Shown: piece by piece, positions 42,784 to 52,162 of the stretch
Layout of the letters: each line of letters begins with the position of its first letter
Position numbering within the stretch: the first letter of the stretch is position 1
Source: Treponema rectale
GTDB lineage: Bacteria; Spirochaetota; Spirochaetia; Treponematales; Treponemataceae
Assembly: GCF_014202035.1 (NCBI RefSeq)
Contig: NZ_JACHFR010000001.1
Coordinates: 868,001-932,000, forward strand
DNA length: 64,000 bases
Direction of reading: 5' to 3'
Notes under the pieces: generated by a model
Databases searched by the model: none
What the model saw: only the letters and a program-made list of their open reading frames with translations
Told to the model about the DNA's origin: nothing
Translations under genes and position numbers: made by a program

Positions 42784-44898
42784 ATGTCTGACAGTCAAAA
42801 TAAAACTAAAACCCGTAAATCAAGTCTGGCTATGGCTCTGGTACTCATGATAGGCTGTTCAATACTGCTTATTAACATAGTTCAGATGCTTATTGTTACT
42901 TCAAGTTCTAAAAAAGCCATTATTGACGGCTATACAAAAGACTATACAGAAATTGCCGAAGCTTATTCACTTGCGATGGAAAATGACTTATGGGGCTACC
43001 AGCAGGAACTCAATTACTATCTTCTGTCCGATGTAATGCAGAACGGTACCTTTGAGGAAATGACAGAATGGCTCAGAGCACACGAAAGCGAGCGTACGGA
43101 AGATTTTGACTACATCATGCTTGCTGGACCGGACGGAATTTCTTACAACGATATTGGTTCAACTACAAATATTGCCACAAGATCCTACTTCAATGCCATC
43201 ATGAAAGAAGGCAAGGACGAATATATTGACGATCCTGTCATCTCAAAAACAACCGGAAAAGCTGTATGCCACATAACACGGGCTGTTAAACAGAACGGAC
43301 GCACAGTTGCAATGCTTGCGGGAGTTGTAAACCTTACAGACCTTACGGCAGAACTGGATGCCCTTAAAATCGGAGAAAAAGGATATGCCTGGATGCTTGC
43401 CTCAGACGGAACTGTAATCGCACATCCTGTAAAAGAATATACGGCAAACCTTGATAAAAACTTCATCACCGGACTTTCTGCAGGTTTTGAAGACATGGCA
43501 GACGTTGCAAAGAATATTGCAGCAGGGGTCAGCGGCTATGGCTGGGTATCAGGACTTGGCGGAGGCAAAGACCTGATAGTTCACACGGGAATAAAGGGAA
43601 CCCCATGGGGTCTTGCACTCTCCATTCCTGAAATTCAGATTACATCAGTCGTAAATACTGTAAGAAACCAGCTTATCATCGGCGGTATTTTTTCCATACT
43701 CATTCTTGTCATTCTGGGAACAATTGTACTTGTAGCTTCCCTTAAACCTCTTACCCTCGTACAGGAGACGATCAACGGAATTGCTTCCGGTGATGCTGAC
43801 CTTACAAAACGCATTGAACTTAATTCAAGAAACGAAATCGGACAGGTTGTAAGCGGATTCAACAATTTTGCTTCAAAACTTCAGACGATTATCAGTCAGG
43901 TCAAGGATTCAAAACAGAACCTTACAGTTGCCGGAGAAGACATGTCTGCAGCTGCAGAAGATACGGCAAGTTCAATCACTCAGATTATTGCAAACATCGA
44001 AAGCATGCGCCGTCAGATTGAAGGACAGGGACAGAGCGTTGCCCAGACAGCAGGTGCCGTTAACGAAATAGCCTCAAACATTGAATCTCTGGAACACATG
44101 ATTGAAGGTCAGTCTTCAGGCGTTACCCAGGCAAGTGCAGCCGTTGAGCAGATGATCGGCAACATTGCTTCCGTAAATCAGAGTGTAGAAAAGATGGCAA
44201 GTTCCTTCTCTACCCTCCGCACGAACGCTCAGGCAGGCTTTACAAAACAGCAGGCTGTAAACGAACGGGTACAGCAGATTGAAACCCAATCCCAGATGCT
44301 TCAGGAAGCCAATGCCGCAATCTCAGCCATTGCAGAGCAGACGAACCTTCTTGCAATGAATGCAGCCATCGAAGCAGCCCATGCAGGAGAAGCTGGAAAA
44401 GGATTCTCAGTAGTAGCAGATGAAATCAGAAAACTTTCAGAAACTTCCACCGCACAGTCAAAGACAATCGGAGACCAGCTTAACAGCATAAAGGATTCTA
44501 TAAATGAAGTAGTTACAGCTTCCAATGAAGCAAGCACTGCCTTTGAATCCGTATCAAAAAAACTTGTCGAAACAGACGAACTCGTCCTTCAGATTAAGAG
44601 TGCAATGGAAGAACAGAATGAGGGCTCAAAGCAGATTACCGAAGCCCTTCACAATATGAATGACAGTACGGTAGAAGTCCGCAATGCTTCAAACGAAATG
44701 GAAGAAGGAAACAAAATGATTCTTTCTGAAGTAAAGCACCTTCAGGACGCAACGACTTCCATGACGGAAAACATGCAGGAAATGTCTGTGGGAGCAAGAA
44801 AAATAAACGAAACCGGGGCAGCACTTTCAAGCATTTCAATAAAAATGAAAGAAAGTATAAACCAGATCGGAGAACAGATAGACCAGTTTAAGGTCTGA
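42784..44898 (+). CDS. mcp: Methyl-accepting chemotaxis protein
   Basis: 704 residues. It has a membrane helix at residues about 17-38, a periplasmic dCache-type sensor (about 45-280; [16 protein letters not shown] in the membrane-distal or proximal lobe), a second helix at about 292-318, a HAMP domain with VSGFNNF, and a long coiled coil. The signalling tip is [39 protein letters not shown]. It ends [16 protein letters not shown] without a CheR-tethering pentapeptide. It signals through CheA/CheW to flagella; the ligand is unknown. It is monocistronic with a good terminator and is unrelated in function to its glycan neighbours. Confidence 0.96.
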   Translation: MSDSQNKTKTRKSSLAMALVLMIGCSILLINIVQMLIVTSSSKKAIIDGYTKDYTEIAEAYSLAMENDLWGYQQELNYYLLSDVMQNGTFEEMTEWLRAHESERTEDFDYIMLAGPDGISYNDIGSTTNIATRSYFNAIMKEGKDEYIDDPVISKTTGKAVCHITRAVKQNGRTVAMLAGVVNLTDLTAELDALKIGEKGYAWMLASDGTVIAHPVKEYTANLDKNFITGLSAGFEDMADVAKNIAAGVSGYGWVSGLGGGKDLIVHTGIKGTPWGLALSIPEIQITSVVNTVRNQLIIGGIFSILILVILGTIVLVASLKPLTLVQETINGIASGDADLTKRIELNSRNEIGQVVSGFNNFASKLQTIISQVKDSKQNLTVAGEDMSAAAEDTASSITQIIANIESMRRQIEGQGQSVAQTAGAVNEIASNIESLEHMIEGQSSGVTQASAAVEQMIGNIASVNQSVEKMASSFSTLRTNAQAGFTKQQAVNERVQQIETQSQMLQEANAAISAIAEQTNLLAMNAAIEAAHAGEAGKGFSVVADEIRKLSETSTAQSKTIGDQLNSIKDSINEVVTASNEASTAFESVSKKLVETDELVLQIKSAMEEQNEGSKQITEALHNMNDSTVEVRNASNEMEEGNKMILSEVKHLQDATTSMTENMQEMSVGARKINETGAALSSISIKMKESINQIGEQIDQFKV

Positions 44899-44945
44899 TA
44901 ATCATCAGCATGCCGTGATGCAAATGCATTCCGGAAGTTAACATG

Positions 44946-44982
44946 TACCCCTTTTCCTGAGCAAGGCAGAAGGGGTATTTTT
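44946..44982 (+). terminator. Rho-independent terminator after the chemoreceptor gene
   Basis: Stem TACCCCTT (44946-44953) / AAGGGGTA (44970-44977) followed by TTTTTA. Confidence 0.85.
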
Positions 44983-44987
44983 ATGCA

Positions 44988-45016
44988 ATGACAAAAAAAA
45001 GATATGGTACTATAAT
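44988..45016 (+). promoter_or_regulatory. Promoter placing the mRNA start on the GT4 start codon
   Basis: ATGACA (44988-44993), 17-base spacer, TATAAT (45011-45016). Seven bases beyond the hexamer is 45023, the A of the ATG; there is no room for a Shine-Dalgarno. Confidence 0.65.
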
Positions 45017-45022
45017 CCAGAC

Positions 45023-46090
45023 ATGAAGATTTTAATAAACGGAAACTTTCTAAACAGAAACCTCACTGGAATCGAGCGCTTTGCATGGGAAACCTGCAGA
45101 CGGATGGATGCCCTTCTTACAAAAGAAGATGATTTTTCAATCCTTATCGCTGCCAATGCAAAAACTTTTCCTGAGTTTAAAAATATAAAAATTATCATTT
45201 CTCCATATAGCATAAAATCTTTTCCGAAGTGGGATATGGGAATATTCAAAAAAGCCTGCAAAAAACTCAAGGCAACAGGTCTCAACTTCTCTAATACCGC
45301 ACCAAAAGGAAAATTCTGCGGTCTGAGTTTCATTCATGACATATACGCTGCCGATCATCCGGAAGATTTTACATCCCTTAAGGATACCCTTATAAAGCTC
45401 TACAGCTGTTTCAGCTACAGAAACATTGCAAGAAATGCCCGTCACATCTTTACAGTTTCAGAATTCAGCAAAAAAAGAATCATGGAAAGATACGGAGTAT
45501 CAGAAGATCGGATTTCAGTAATTCCAAACGGATGGGAGCACTTTAACACTGTAAGTGAAGACGACGGTATTTTTGAACGTTTTCCAGTGCTTCTGGAACG
45601 AGACTTTTATTTTACTTTAGGAAGCCTTAGCCGCAGAAAAAATCTTGCATGGATAGCCCGTTATGCAGAAAAGCATCCGGAAGAACATTTTGCAATAAGC
45701 GGAAAAGCCATCAGCGGTCTTGTTCCCCCTGAACTTGAAGCCCTCAAGAATCTGAATAACGTCACCCTTCTCGGTTATGTTTCTGACGGAGAAGTAAAGG
45801 CGCTTATGAAAAAATGCAGGGCTTTTGTATTCCCAAGCTATTATGAAGGTTTCGGCATTCCGCCTCTGGAAGCCTTAAGCACAGGATGCAGGGCAATCGT
45901 TTCTGATGCAGCCTGCTTAAAAGAAATCTATTCCGACTCCGTAAACTACATAAACCCGGATTCTACGGATGTAAATCTTGGGGAACTGTTAAAACAAGAA
46001 CCAAAAGGAGTTCAGGAAGTACTGAAGAAGTTCACCTATGACAGGGCCGCATCTCTTCTTCTTGATAAAATCCGGACTGTATGTAGTTAA
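45023..46090 (+). CDS. Family 4 glycosyltransferase
   Basis: 355 residues. NGNFLNRNLTGIERFAWETCRRM starts the GT-B acceptor domain, SFIHDIYAADHPEDF follows, and the donor half has LGSLSRRKNLAWIARYAEKHP and FPSYYEGFGIPPLEALSTGCRAIVSD with the catalytic E-x7-E glutamates near residue 275. It is probably a surface-glycan transferase of the mannosyl/rhamnosyl type, like the one at 59824. The transcript is predicted to begin at the start codon. A toxin-antitoxin-like pair lies convergent to it. Confidence 0.93.
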   Translation: MKILINGNFLNRNLTGIERFAWETCRRMDALLTKEDDFSILIAANAKTFPEFKNIKIIISPYSIKSFPKWDMGIFKKACKKLKATGLNFSNTAPKGKFCGLSFIHDIYAADHPEDFTSLKDTLIKLYSCFSYRNIARNARHIFTVSEFSKKRIMERYGVSEDRISVIPNGWEHFNTVSEDDGIFERFPVLLERDFYFTLGSLSRRKNLAWIARYAEKHPEEHFAISGKAISGLVPPELEALKNLNNVTLLGYVSDGEVKALMKKCRAFVFPSYYEGFGIPPLEALSTGCRAIVSDAACLKEIYSDSVNYINPDSTDVNLGELLKQEPKGVQEVLKKFTYDRAASLLLDKIRTVCS

Positions 46091-46121
46091 CTGTAACATG
46101 TTTAAAATATATCAAATAGAA

Positions 46122-46679
46122 TCACAGTGGCATATACATAGGTTCAAGAGAATTTACTTCGGAATTTGTTTCAGGTTCCATAAAATTTTTAAAGGGACTA
46201 AAAAAATTCCTTGTATAAAATTTTACAGCATCTTTTGCAGCATACAAAATTATAAAATTTATAAGTAACTGAGATTCTGATATATCCCTGCACTTTCTTA
46301 TCACTTCGCAAAGAATTTGATCACTAAAATAATAATGATCCTTCTCTGAAAGCTCAGATTCTTCGTTAAAATGCAGTTTTTGATACTTTTTATCAATTGC
46401 AAAGACATCAATTTTTACGGCAGGAAGTACATGCATATAATTATCAACTTTATGTATAATTCCAGAACTGGCTAAAGAATAAAAACCGATTATCTCCGTT
46501 GTATTTTTTTTACATATTTTAAAGTGAAGGCCATCATCAATATTCAATGTCGACCCATTAAATATCTCATTTTTTATATAATGATCAATTTTATCATTTC
46601 CACATGAAAACAACTGTATGCTTTCTTTATCCGAATATTCAAGCAAATCAATTGAGTATTTTATCTCTTCCCCATACAT
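46122..46679 (-). CDS. GNAT-family acetyltransferase, putative toxin
   Basis: 185 residues. The order LFSCGNDKIDHYIKNEI, TEIIGFYSLASSGI, VLPAVKIDVFAIDKKYQ, then ILYAAKDAVKFYTRNFFSPF matches GNAT proteins of the TacT/AtaT toxin group, which acetylate aminoacyl-tRNA and block translation. The canonical acetyl-CoA loop is only weakly visible, so activity is uncertain. The ATG at 46679 overlaps the stop of a small upstream gene by one base (TAATG), the layout expected for an antitoxin-toxin pair. Confidence 0.72.
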   Translation of the reverse strand: MYGEEIKYSIDLLEYSDKESIQLFSCGNDKIDHYIKNEIFNGSTLNIDDGLHFKICKKNTTEIIGFYSLASSGIIHKVDNYMHVLPAVKIDVFAIDKKYQKLHFNEESELSEKDHYYFSDQILCEVIRKCRDISESQLLINFIILYAAKDAVKFYTRNFFSPFKNFMEPETNSEVNSLEPMYMPL

Positions 46680-46840
46680 TACTTTTTAGAGCATCCCTTG
46701 GTAGAAACTTTTTTTGATTGAAATCTATCGAACCGTGCCATTGCATCTGCTGATGTACGATGCTTCATTTTAAAAAAATCATCAGCCTTCGATGCTTTAA
46801 GAACAAATGCACCTGTAGTAGGCTTATCAAACTTCTGCAT
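46679..46840 (-). CDS. Small antitoxin-like protein
   Basis: 53 residues starting MQKFDKPTTGAFVLKASKAD, basic, ending STKGCSKK. The ATG at 46840 has a strong AAGGGGGT Shine-Dalgarno; a longer reading from 46879 is less likely. No helix-turn-helix or ribbon-helix-helix was recognised. It is directly coupled to the GNAT gene, so antitoxin is the best guess from context, not from its own sequence. Confidence 0.55.
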   Translation of the reverse strand: MQKFDKPTTGAFVLKASKADDFFKMKHRTSADAMARFDRFQSKKVSTKGCSKK

Positions 46841-47044
46841 AATTCTACCCCCTTTCCGTAAGTTAAATATAATTCTCAATCTGATTAAAATTTTACCTTA
46901 AATATTATATATTTTCAATAAAAAATGGCACATAAAAAACTCAGTATGACAAGGCTTTTTACAGATGACTGGTCTTGTTGCCAATAAAAGCCTTTTTCAT
47001 TATCATTCTATAGTAAAAAAAAAACATTTTATTGAGGAAATACA

Positions 47045-49741
47045 ATGGGATCCGTCTTTTATTCTCTGGTCATATATCCGTTGACCCAGATAATTGAGCT
47101 TGTATTCAGTTTCTGTTCCAAGCTTTTTGACAACACAGGATTTGCAATTCTTGGAGTAAGTTTTGCAGTCAGTCTTCTTACGCTTCCGCTTTACATTGTT
47201 GCAGAACACTGGCAGCAGGTTGAGCGTGACAAGCAGAAAGCAATGAAAAGTGAAGTTGATAAAATCAAGGCTGTATTCAAAGGTAACGAACAGTACATGA
47301 TTCTTACAACTTACTACAGACAGCAGCACTACCACCCTATCATGTCCCTCAGGTCTGCATTCGGACTTCTCATTCAGATCCCTTTCTTTACGGCAGCATA
47401 TACATGCCTGTCAAACATGACTGCACTTCAAGGCCAGAGCCTTCTTTTCATAAAAGATATGGGTGCACCGGATTCGCTTTTTACAATCGGAGCCTTCCAC
47501 GTAAACATTCTTCCGATTCTTATGACTCTTATAAACATGATAAGCGGAACGATTTATACAAAAGGACTTCCTGTCCGCGACAAAATTCAGACATATGGAC
47601 TTGCACTTATCTTCGTTGTAATCCTTTATGATTCTCCGGCAGGTCTTGTTGCATACTGGACGCTAAACAACCTCTTTTCCCTTGTAAAGAACATTTTCTA
47701 TAAACTCAAGCATCCGGTCTGGACACTTTATGTTCTTGCCTGTGCTGCAGTAACTGCCCTCATTATCTGGATGTTTGCAGGACATGTACTTGCCGTAAAA
47801 CGTGCCCTCCTGGTTGCAGCTGTATTTGCCCTTGTTTACTTTGCACCGCTTTTCGTAAGGCTGAGCAATTATCTTATAGACAAACCGTTCAGCCGACTCA
47901 GAGACAACTTTAAGCTCAGGCTGGGACTGTTTGCAGCTTCAGCTATCGGGCTTACACTGCTTGTGGGGCTTTATATTCCTTCAGAACTGGTTGCATCGGA
48001 TCCGCAGGCGTTCTATGGAATTGACGGAATCAAAGACCCTCTTTTTTTCGTATGGAATGCATTAAGTCAAAGTGCCGGTATTTTCATAATTTGGTGTTCG
48101 CTCATATTCTTCCTTTATCATGAAAGAATGCAGACTCTTATAGCATTTGCTCTTGCTTCTCTTTTTGGAATGAGTCTTGTAAATACAATGTTCTTTCAGG
48201 GAGATTACGGAACCTTAAGCCGTCTTCTGAAATTTACAGAAATAAGTTCAGTTGATGCAAATGGAACTCAGATTCTACTGAATATTGGAACAATGATTCT
48301 TGTAATTTCCGCATTTTTTATTCTGATAAAATTCAGACTTACAAAAATTCTAAATTACATTGTTGCAGGATTAACGCTTATATTCGTATTTGGAATTTCA
48401 ATTTCTAATATTAAAACAATCAGTACAGGCTACAATGAATTTGAAGTTGCAAAAGAAATTAAACCTTTCATTCACCTTTCAAAAACTGGAAAAAACGTAA
48501 TTTACCTTTACCTTGACAGGGCACAATCCAGATTTGTACAACCCCTGTTTAACGAAAAACCTGAACTGAAAGAAAAATTTTACGGCTTTATAAATTATGA
48601 AAATACAGTTTCATTTAACTCACATACACTTATAGGAGCACCTCCAGTTTACGGCGGATATGAATATACTCCGGAAGAAATGAACAAAAAATCAAATCAG
48701 AAACTCGTTGACAAACAGAATGAATCACTGCTCATTCTTCCAAGAATTTTTACAGAACAGGCTGAAGATTATTCTGCTGTTATTACAGATCCAACATGGG
48801 CTAACTATGCAATGAAACCTGATAAATCACTCGTTCAGGATTACCCGCTTATAGACTGTGAACTGACAGATTCAAGCTATCTTGATTTATGGTATAAAGA
48901 GCATCAGGATTCTGCTAATCTTGGTGTCGTCAGTACTACATTAAAACGAGATATTCTCTGGTATGGATTCTTCAGATGTTCTCCTCTCGTACTCAGACCT
49001 GCTTTTTATAATGACGGAAATTACTGGTCAACAAATAAAGAAGTAGACAACTATAATGACTATCTGGAAGGATATTCAGCACTGGAATATCTTCCAAGGT
49101 TTACAGATTTTGAATCCAAAACAGAAAATGCATATGTCAATTTTACAAATAATGCAACACATGACGGGCTCATTCTGAATGCTTCAGATAACTATCGTCC
49201 TACAACAAAAATATCAGAAGAAGACAATAAAAACTCTGCATATCCAAAAGACCGGGGATATCATTCTTTTGCAGGCGCAATGTACCGTGTAGGCGAATGG
49301 CTTGATTACCTGAAGGAAAACGGCTGCTATGACAATACAAGAATAGTTATTGTAGCTGATCACGGAGCAGACCGATTTGAGGCAGGTTACAAATGGGATG
49401 ATAAATTTGCAAAAATAGGTCCTGGAAGATACCATCCTCTGCTTATGTTTAAGGATTTTAACGCAAAAGGAGATCCTGTTTACAACACGGAAGATTTTAT
49501 GACAAATGCAGATACCCCTGTCCTTCTTCTTGAAGGACTTGTTGATAAACCTGAAAATCCATTTACGGGAAAGATAATTGATTCTTCTGCAAAAGAAAAA
49601 GGTGCATTAGTATGCCTCAGCAATATTTTTATGCCTCATCACACAAGAAGCAGTTATATTTTTACAGCTTCGAAAAATGAATGGTACCGTGTAAAAGAAA
49701 ATATCTTTGACAGCTGTAACTGGACACAGGAGGAATTCTAA
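47045..49741 (+). CDS. YidC/Oxa1-domain protein fused to an LtaS/sulfatase-like domain
   Basis: 898 residues with GAGGAAATACA before the ATG. Residues about 1-225 are a YidC/Oxa1-type insertase domain (VSFAVSLLTLPLYIVAEHWQ, then LLIQIPFFTAAYTCLSNM and GLVAYWTLNNLFSLVKNIFYKLKHP). Residues about 225-465 add further membrane helices. From about 480 there is a periplasmic alkaline-phosphatase-superfamily domain: NVIYLYLDRAQSRF, a candidate nucleophile threonine in FNSHTLIGAPPVYGG near residue 527, NNATHDG, and a metal-ligand motif IVIVADHGAD near 770. LtaS and related phosphoglycerol/phosphoethanolamine transferases share this layout. The neighbours (TagB/F-like, LicC-like) support a phospho-polymer role. 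Normal YidC proteins are not fused this way. Confidence 0.8.
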   Translation: MGSVFYSLVIYPLTQIIELVFSFCSKLFDNTGFAILGVSFAVSLLTLPLYIVAEHWQQVERDKQKAMKSEVDKIKAVFKGNEQYMILTTYYRQQHYHPIMSLRSAFGLLIQIPFFTAAYTCLSNMTALQGQSLLFIKDMGAPDSLFTIGAFHVNILPILMTLINMISGTIYTKGLPVRDKIQTYGLALIFVVILYDSPAGLVAYWTLNNLFSLVKNIFYKLKHPVWTLYVLACAAVTALIIWMFAGHVLAVKRALLVAAVFALVYFAPLFVRLSNYLIDKPFSRLRDNFKLRLGLFAASAIGLTLLVGLYIPSELVASDPQAFYGIDGIKDPLFFVWNALSQSAGIFIIWCSLIFFLYHERMQTLIAFALASLFGMSLVNTMFFQGDYGTLSRLLKFTEISSVDANGTQILLNIGTMILVISAFFILIKFRLTKILNYIVAGLTLIFVFGISISNIKTISTGYNEFEVAKEIKPFIHLSKTGKNVIYLYLDRAQSRFVQPLFNEKPELKEKFYGFINYENTVSFNSHTLIGAPPVYGGYEYTPEEMNKKSNQKLVDKQNESLLILPRIFTEQAEDYSAVITDPTWANYAMKPDKSLVQDYPLIDCELTDSSYLDLWYKEHQDSANLGVVSTTLKRDILWYGFFRCSPLVLRPAFYNDGNYWSTNKEVDNYNDYLEGYSALEYLPRFTDFESKTENAYVNFTNNATHDGLILNASDNYRPTTKISEEDNKNSAYPKDRGYHSFAGAMYRVGEWLDYLKENGCYDNTRIVIVADHGADRFEAGYKWDDKFAKIGPGRYHPLLMFKDFNAKGDPVYNTEDFMTNADTPVLLLEGLVDKPENPFTGKIIDSSAKEKGALVCLSNIFMPHHTRSSYIFTASKNEWYRVKENIFDSCNWTQEEF

Positions 49742-51015
49742 TGCTCTTTAATAATTTCTTATATATAGATCCAGGAACAGGAAGTATGCTCTTTTCTGTT
49801 TTCATCGGTGCAGCAGCAACTCTTTTCTTTCTTGCTAAAGCAGCATTTCTTAAAATACAGCTTTTATTCGCCGGAAAATCAACAAGAGAAGCCCTGAATG
49901 CAAAAAGGCAAAAATATGTAATTTATAACGAAGGAAAGCAATACTGGAATGTTTTTAAGCCGGTACTCGATGCTTTTGAAAAAAAAGAAACAAATGTAAC
50001 TTACTTTACTTCTTACAACGAAGATCCTGTTTTTTCTTCTGACTATAAATATGTAAAGGCTGAATATATCGGAGAAGGGAACAAAGCTTTTGCAAGACTT
50101 AACCTGCTGAGTGCAGATGTTGTACTTATGACAACTCCAGGCCTTGATGTATATCAGATGAAAAGAAGCAAGAATGTTAAGCATTACGCTCACCTTAGGC
50201 ATGGTTCCGGTGATGCAACCATGTACCGTCTCTTTGGAATCGATTACTTTGATTCAGTTCTTCTTACAGGAGATTATCAGAAAGATGATATCCGCTATCT
50301 CGAAAAATCAAGAGGCGTTAAAGAAAAAGAACTTCTTTCTGTAGGCTGTACTTATCTTGATGAACTCAAACTAAAAATGGAAGCAATTCCGGAAGAAAAG
50401 GATCACAAGTTTACAGTTCTCCTCTGTCCTTCATGGGGACCAAGTGCAATTCTTTCAAAATATGGAGAAAAACTTCTTGATCCACTTTTAGCAACAGGCT
50501 GGCATATAATCGTTCGACCTCATCCTCAGTCTAAAAAATCAGAAGCAGAAATGCTTGAACGCCTTCAGAAAAAATATGAAGCATCTGAAAATATCGAATG
50601 GAACTTTGACAGGGACAACATCTATGCTCTTAAACGTGCAGATATCATGATAAGTGATTTCAGTTCCGTTATTTATGACTATACATTCCTGTGTGATAAA
50701 CCTGTAATGTATGTAAATGCAGATCTTGATCTTAGGATTTATGATGCAAGTGAAGTATATAATGAAGATGGTAGTGAAAAAAGAATATGGCAGTTCACTA
50801 CCCTTGAAAAAATCGGAATTGAATTAAAGGAAGAACAGTTTTCAAATATAAAAGATGTAATTCAAAATGCTTCAGATTCACCAGAACTTGCAAAAGCCAG
50901 GGCAGAAGCAAAAGCTCAGGCATGGATGCATATAGGAGAAGCTGGTGAACGTACAGCACAATTCATGATAGATAAATCTAAAGAATTTGATTCTAATTCC
51001 ACGGAGGCAAAATAA
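49741..51015 (+). CDS. CDP-glycerol glycerophosphotransferase family protein (TagB/TagF-like)
   Basis: 424 residues. A hydrophobic N-terminal segment (residues about 15-45, GSMLFSVFIGAAATLFFLAKAAFL) anchors it. The body is GT-B-like with HYAHLRHGSGDATMYRLFGIDYFD, LLCPSWGPSAILSKYGE, WHIIVRPHPQSKKS and the hallmark DIMISDFSSVIYDYTFLCDKPVMYVN, as in TagB/TagF/TarF. It would add glycerol phosphate (or ribitol phosphate) units. The start codon overlaps the upstream stop by one base (TAATG) and its own stop overlaps the next start in the same way, so the three proteins are made as a unit. Confidence 0.85.
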   Translation: MLFNNFLYIDPGTGSMLFSVFIGAAATLFFLAKAAFLKIQLLFAGKSTREALNAKRQKYVIYNEGKQYWNVFKPVLDAFEKKETNVTYFTSYNEDPVFSSDYKYVKAEYIGEGNKAFARLNLLSADVVLMTTPGLDVYQMKRSKNVKHYAHLRHGSGDATMYRLFGIDYFDSVLLTGDYQKDDIRYLEKSRGVKEKELLSVGCTYLDELKLKMEAIPEEKDHKFTVLLCPSWGPSAILSKYGEKLLDPLLATGWHIIVRPHPQSKKSEAEMLERLQKKYEASENIEWNFDRDNIYALKRADIMISDFSSVIYDYTFLCDKPVMYVNADLDLRIYDASEVYNEDGSEKRIWQFTTLEKIGIELKEEQFSNIKDVIQNASDSPELAKARAEAKAQAWMHIGEAGERTAQFMIDKSKEFDSNSTEAK

Positions 51016-51761
51016 TGCAGGCAATGATTTTAGCAGCAGGAACAGGAAGCCGTCTCAGACCGCTTACAAACGAAGTACCAAAGTGCATGGTTAAAGTCAA
51101 CGGAGTTCCAATGATTGAACGAGCAATTGATGCCCTTGTTGCAGCCGGCATTAAAAAGCTTATCATCGGGCTTGGTTACAAAAGCGAAGTCCTCAAGGAT
51201 TTTATCCGTAACACTTTTGACGAAAAACGCCTTAACGGAATGCAGATCGAATTTGGCGAAAACCCAGACTATGAAAAGACAAACAATATTTATTCGCTTT
51301 ATCTGCTGAAAGATTTCTTTAAGGCTGATGACACACTTCTCCTTGAAAGTGACCTTGTATATAAACCGGAAATCATCAAATCTCTTGTTGAAAACAAAGA
51401 AAAAAACCTGGCTGTTGTAAGTCACTGGGAAGACTGGATGGACGGAACCGTTACTCTTCTTAACGATTCTGATGAAATTACTAATTTCATAGTAAAGAAG
51501 AATCAGAAACAGGAAGATAAAAACTCATATTACAAAACCGTAAACATTTATAAATTCTCAAAAGAATTTACAAACACATATTATCTTCCGTTTCTCGAAA
51601 CTTTTATGAATGTCTTCGGTAAAAACTCCTACTACGAAACCTGCCTCAAATTTATTGCAGAAACAGATCCGTCCCTTCTCAAGGGATTTAAGATCGATCA
51701 GAGCGTATGGTACGAAGTAGACAATGCCGACGACCTCAAGGTTGCAGAAAGCAGATTCTGA
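51015..51761 (+). CDS. LicC-like sugar/choline-phosphate nucleotidyltransferase
   Basis: 248 residues. It opens MQAMILAAGTGSRLRPLT and continues NEVPKCMVKVNGVPMIERAI, the signature of the LicC/GlmU-N nucleotidyltransferase fold. FGENPDYEKTNNIYSLYLLKD and LLLESDLVYKPEII are close to LicC-type phosphocholine cytidylyltransferases. It probably makes CDP-choline or a CDP/UDP-activated precursor for the polymer built by the two upstream proteins. Its last codons (VAESRF and stop) are duplicated about 1 kb downstream, flanking an Rpn gene. Confidence 0.82.
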   Translation: MQAMILAAGTGSRLRPLTNEVPKCMVKVNGVPMIERAIDALVAAGIKKLIIGLGYKSEVLKDFIRNTFDEKRLNGMQIEFGENPDYEKTNNIYSLYLLKDFFKADDTLLLESDLVYKPEIIKSLVENKEKNLAVVSHWEDWMDGTVTLLNDSDEITNFIVKKNQKQEDKNSYYKTVNIYKFSKEFTNTYYLPFLETFMNVFGKNSYYETCLKFIAETDPSLLKGFKIDQSVWYEVDNADDLKVAESRF

Positions 51762-51764
51762 TAA
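51742..51764. repeat. Left copy of a 23-base direct repeat
   Basis: Starts TTGCAGAAAGCAG and ends TCTGATAA; it covers the final codons and stop of the LicC-like gene. It is identical to 52802-52824; with one mismatch the match extends to 27 bases (51738-51764 and 52798-52824). Confidence 0.9.
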
Positions 51765-51776
51765 TTTTTTTTATAT

Positions 51777-51814
51777 ATTTGTGCAGATTTTGAAAATTCA
51801 GTGCAAATATATAT
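51777..51814 (+). repeat. Conserved leader of the third Rpn gene
   Basis: TTTGTG, then GATTTTGAAAATTCAGTG and CAAATATATAT align with the leaders at 23520 and 26521. Here the block runs right up to the ATG at 51817. Confidence 0.55.
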
Positions 51815-52096
51815 GTATGGAAAAAGAAAATGAAAACCGAACGGTTAAGGACAGTCTCTTCGTAGACTATTTTTCAAAGGATGCAGTCGTTGGAAAGAAA
51901 AACTTTATTGAACTGTACAACTGCATTTCCGGGAATTCCCTTCGGCCTGAAGATACGGTTCTTGAAGACGTAAAGATTGAGCAGGTAATCTACAAGTCTT
52001 TCTGCAACGACATATCCATGCTCGTCAACGGAAAGCTTGTCGTCCTGCTGGAGCACCAGTCTTCAGTAAACGAGAACATGCCCCTGCGCTTTCTGA

Positions 52097-52162
52097 TTGA
52101 GGGGGTAGTACAAACCCTCAAAACGGCGAAGTCAAGGCTTTAAGCGTTAGCGTGCCTTGACT
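52097..52162. repeat. Palindromic insertion inside Rpn copy 3
   Basis: Two consecutive hairpins: TTGAGGG/CCCTCAA (52097-52103/52115-52121) and AGTCAAGGC/GCCTTGACT (52130-52138/52154-52162). The Rpn reading frame breaks here, so this looks like a small REP-type palindromic unit inserted in the gene. Confidence 0.55.
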
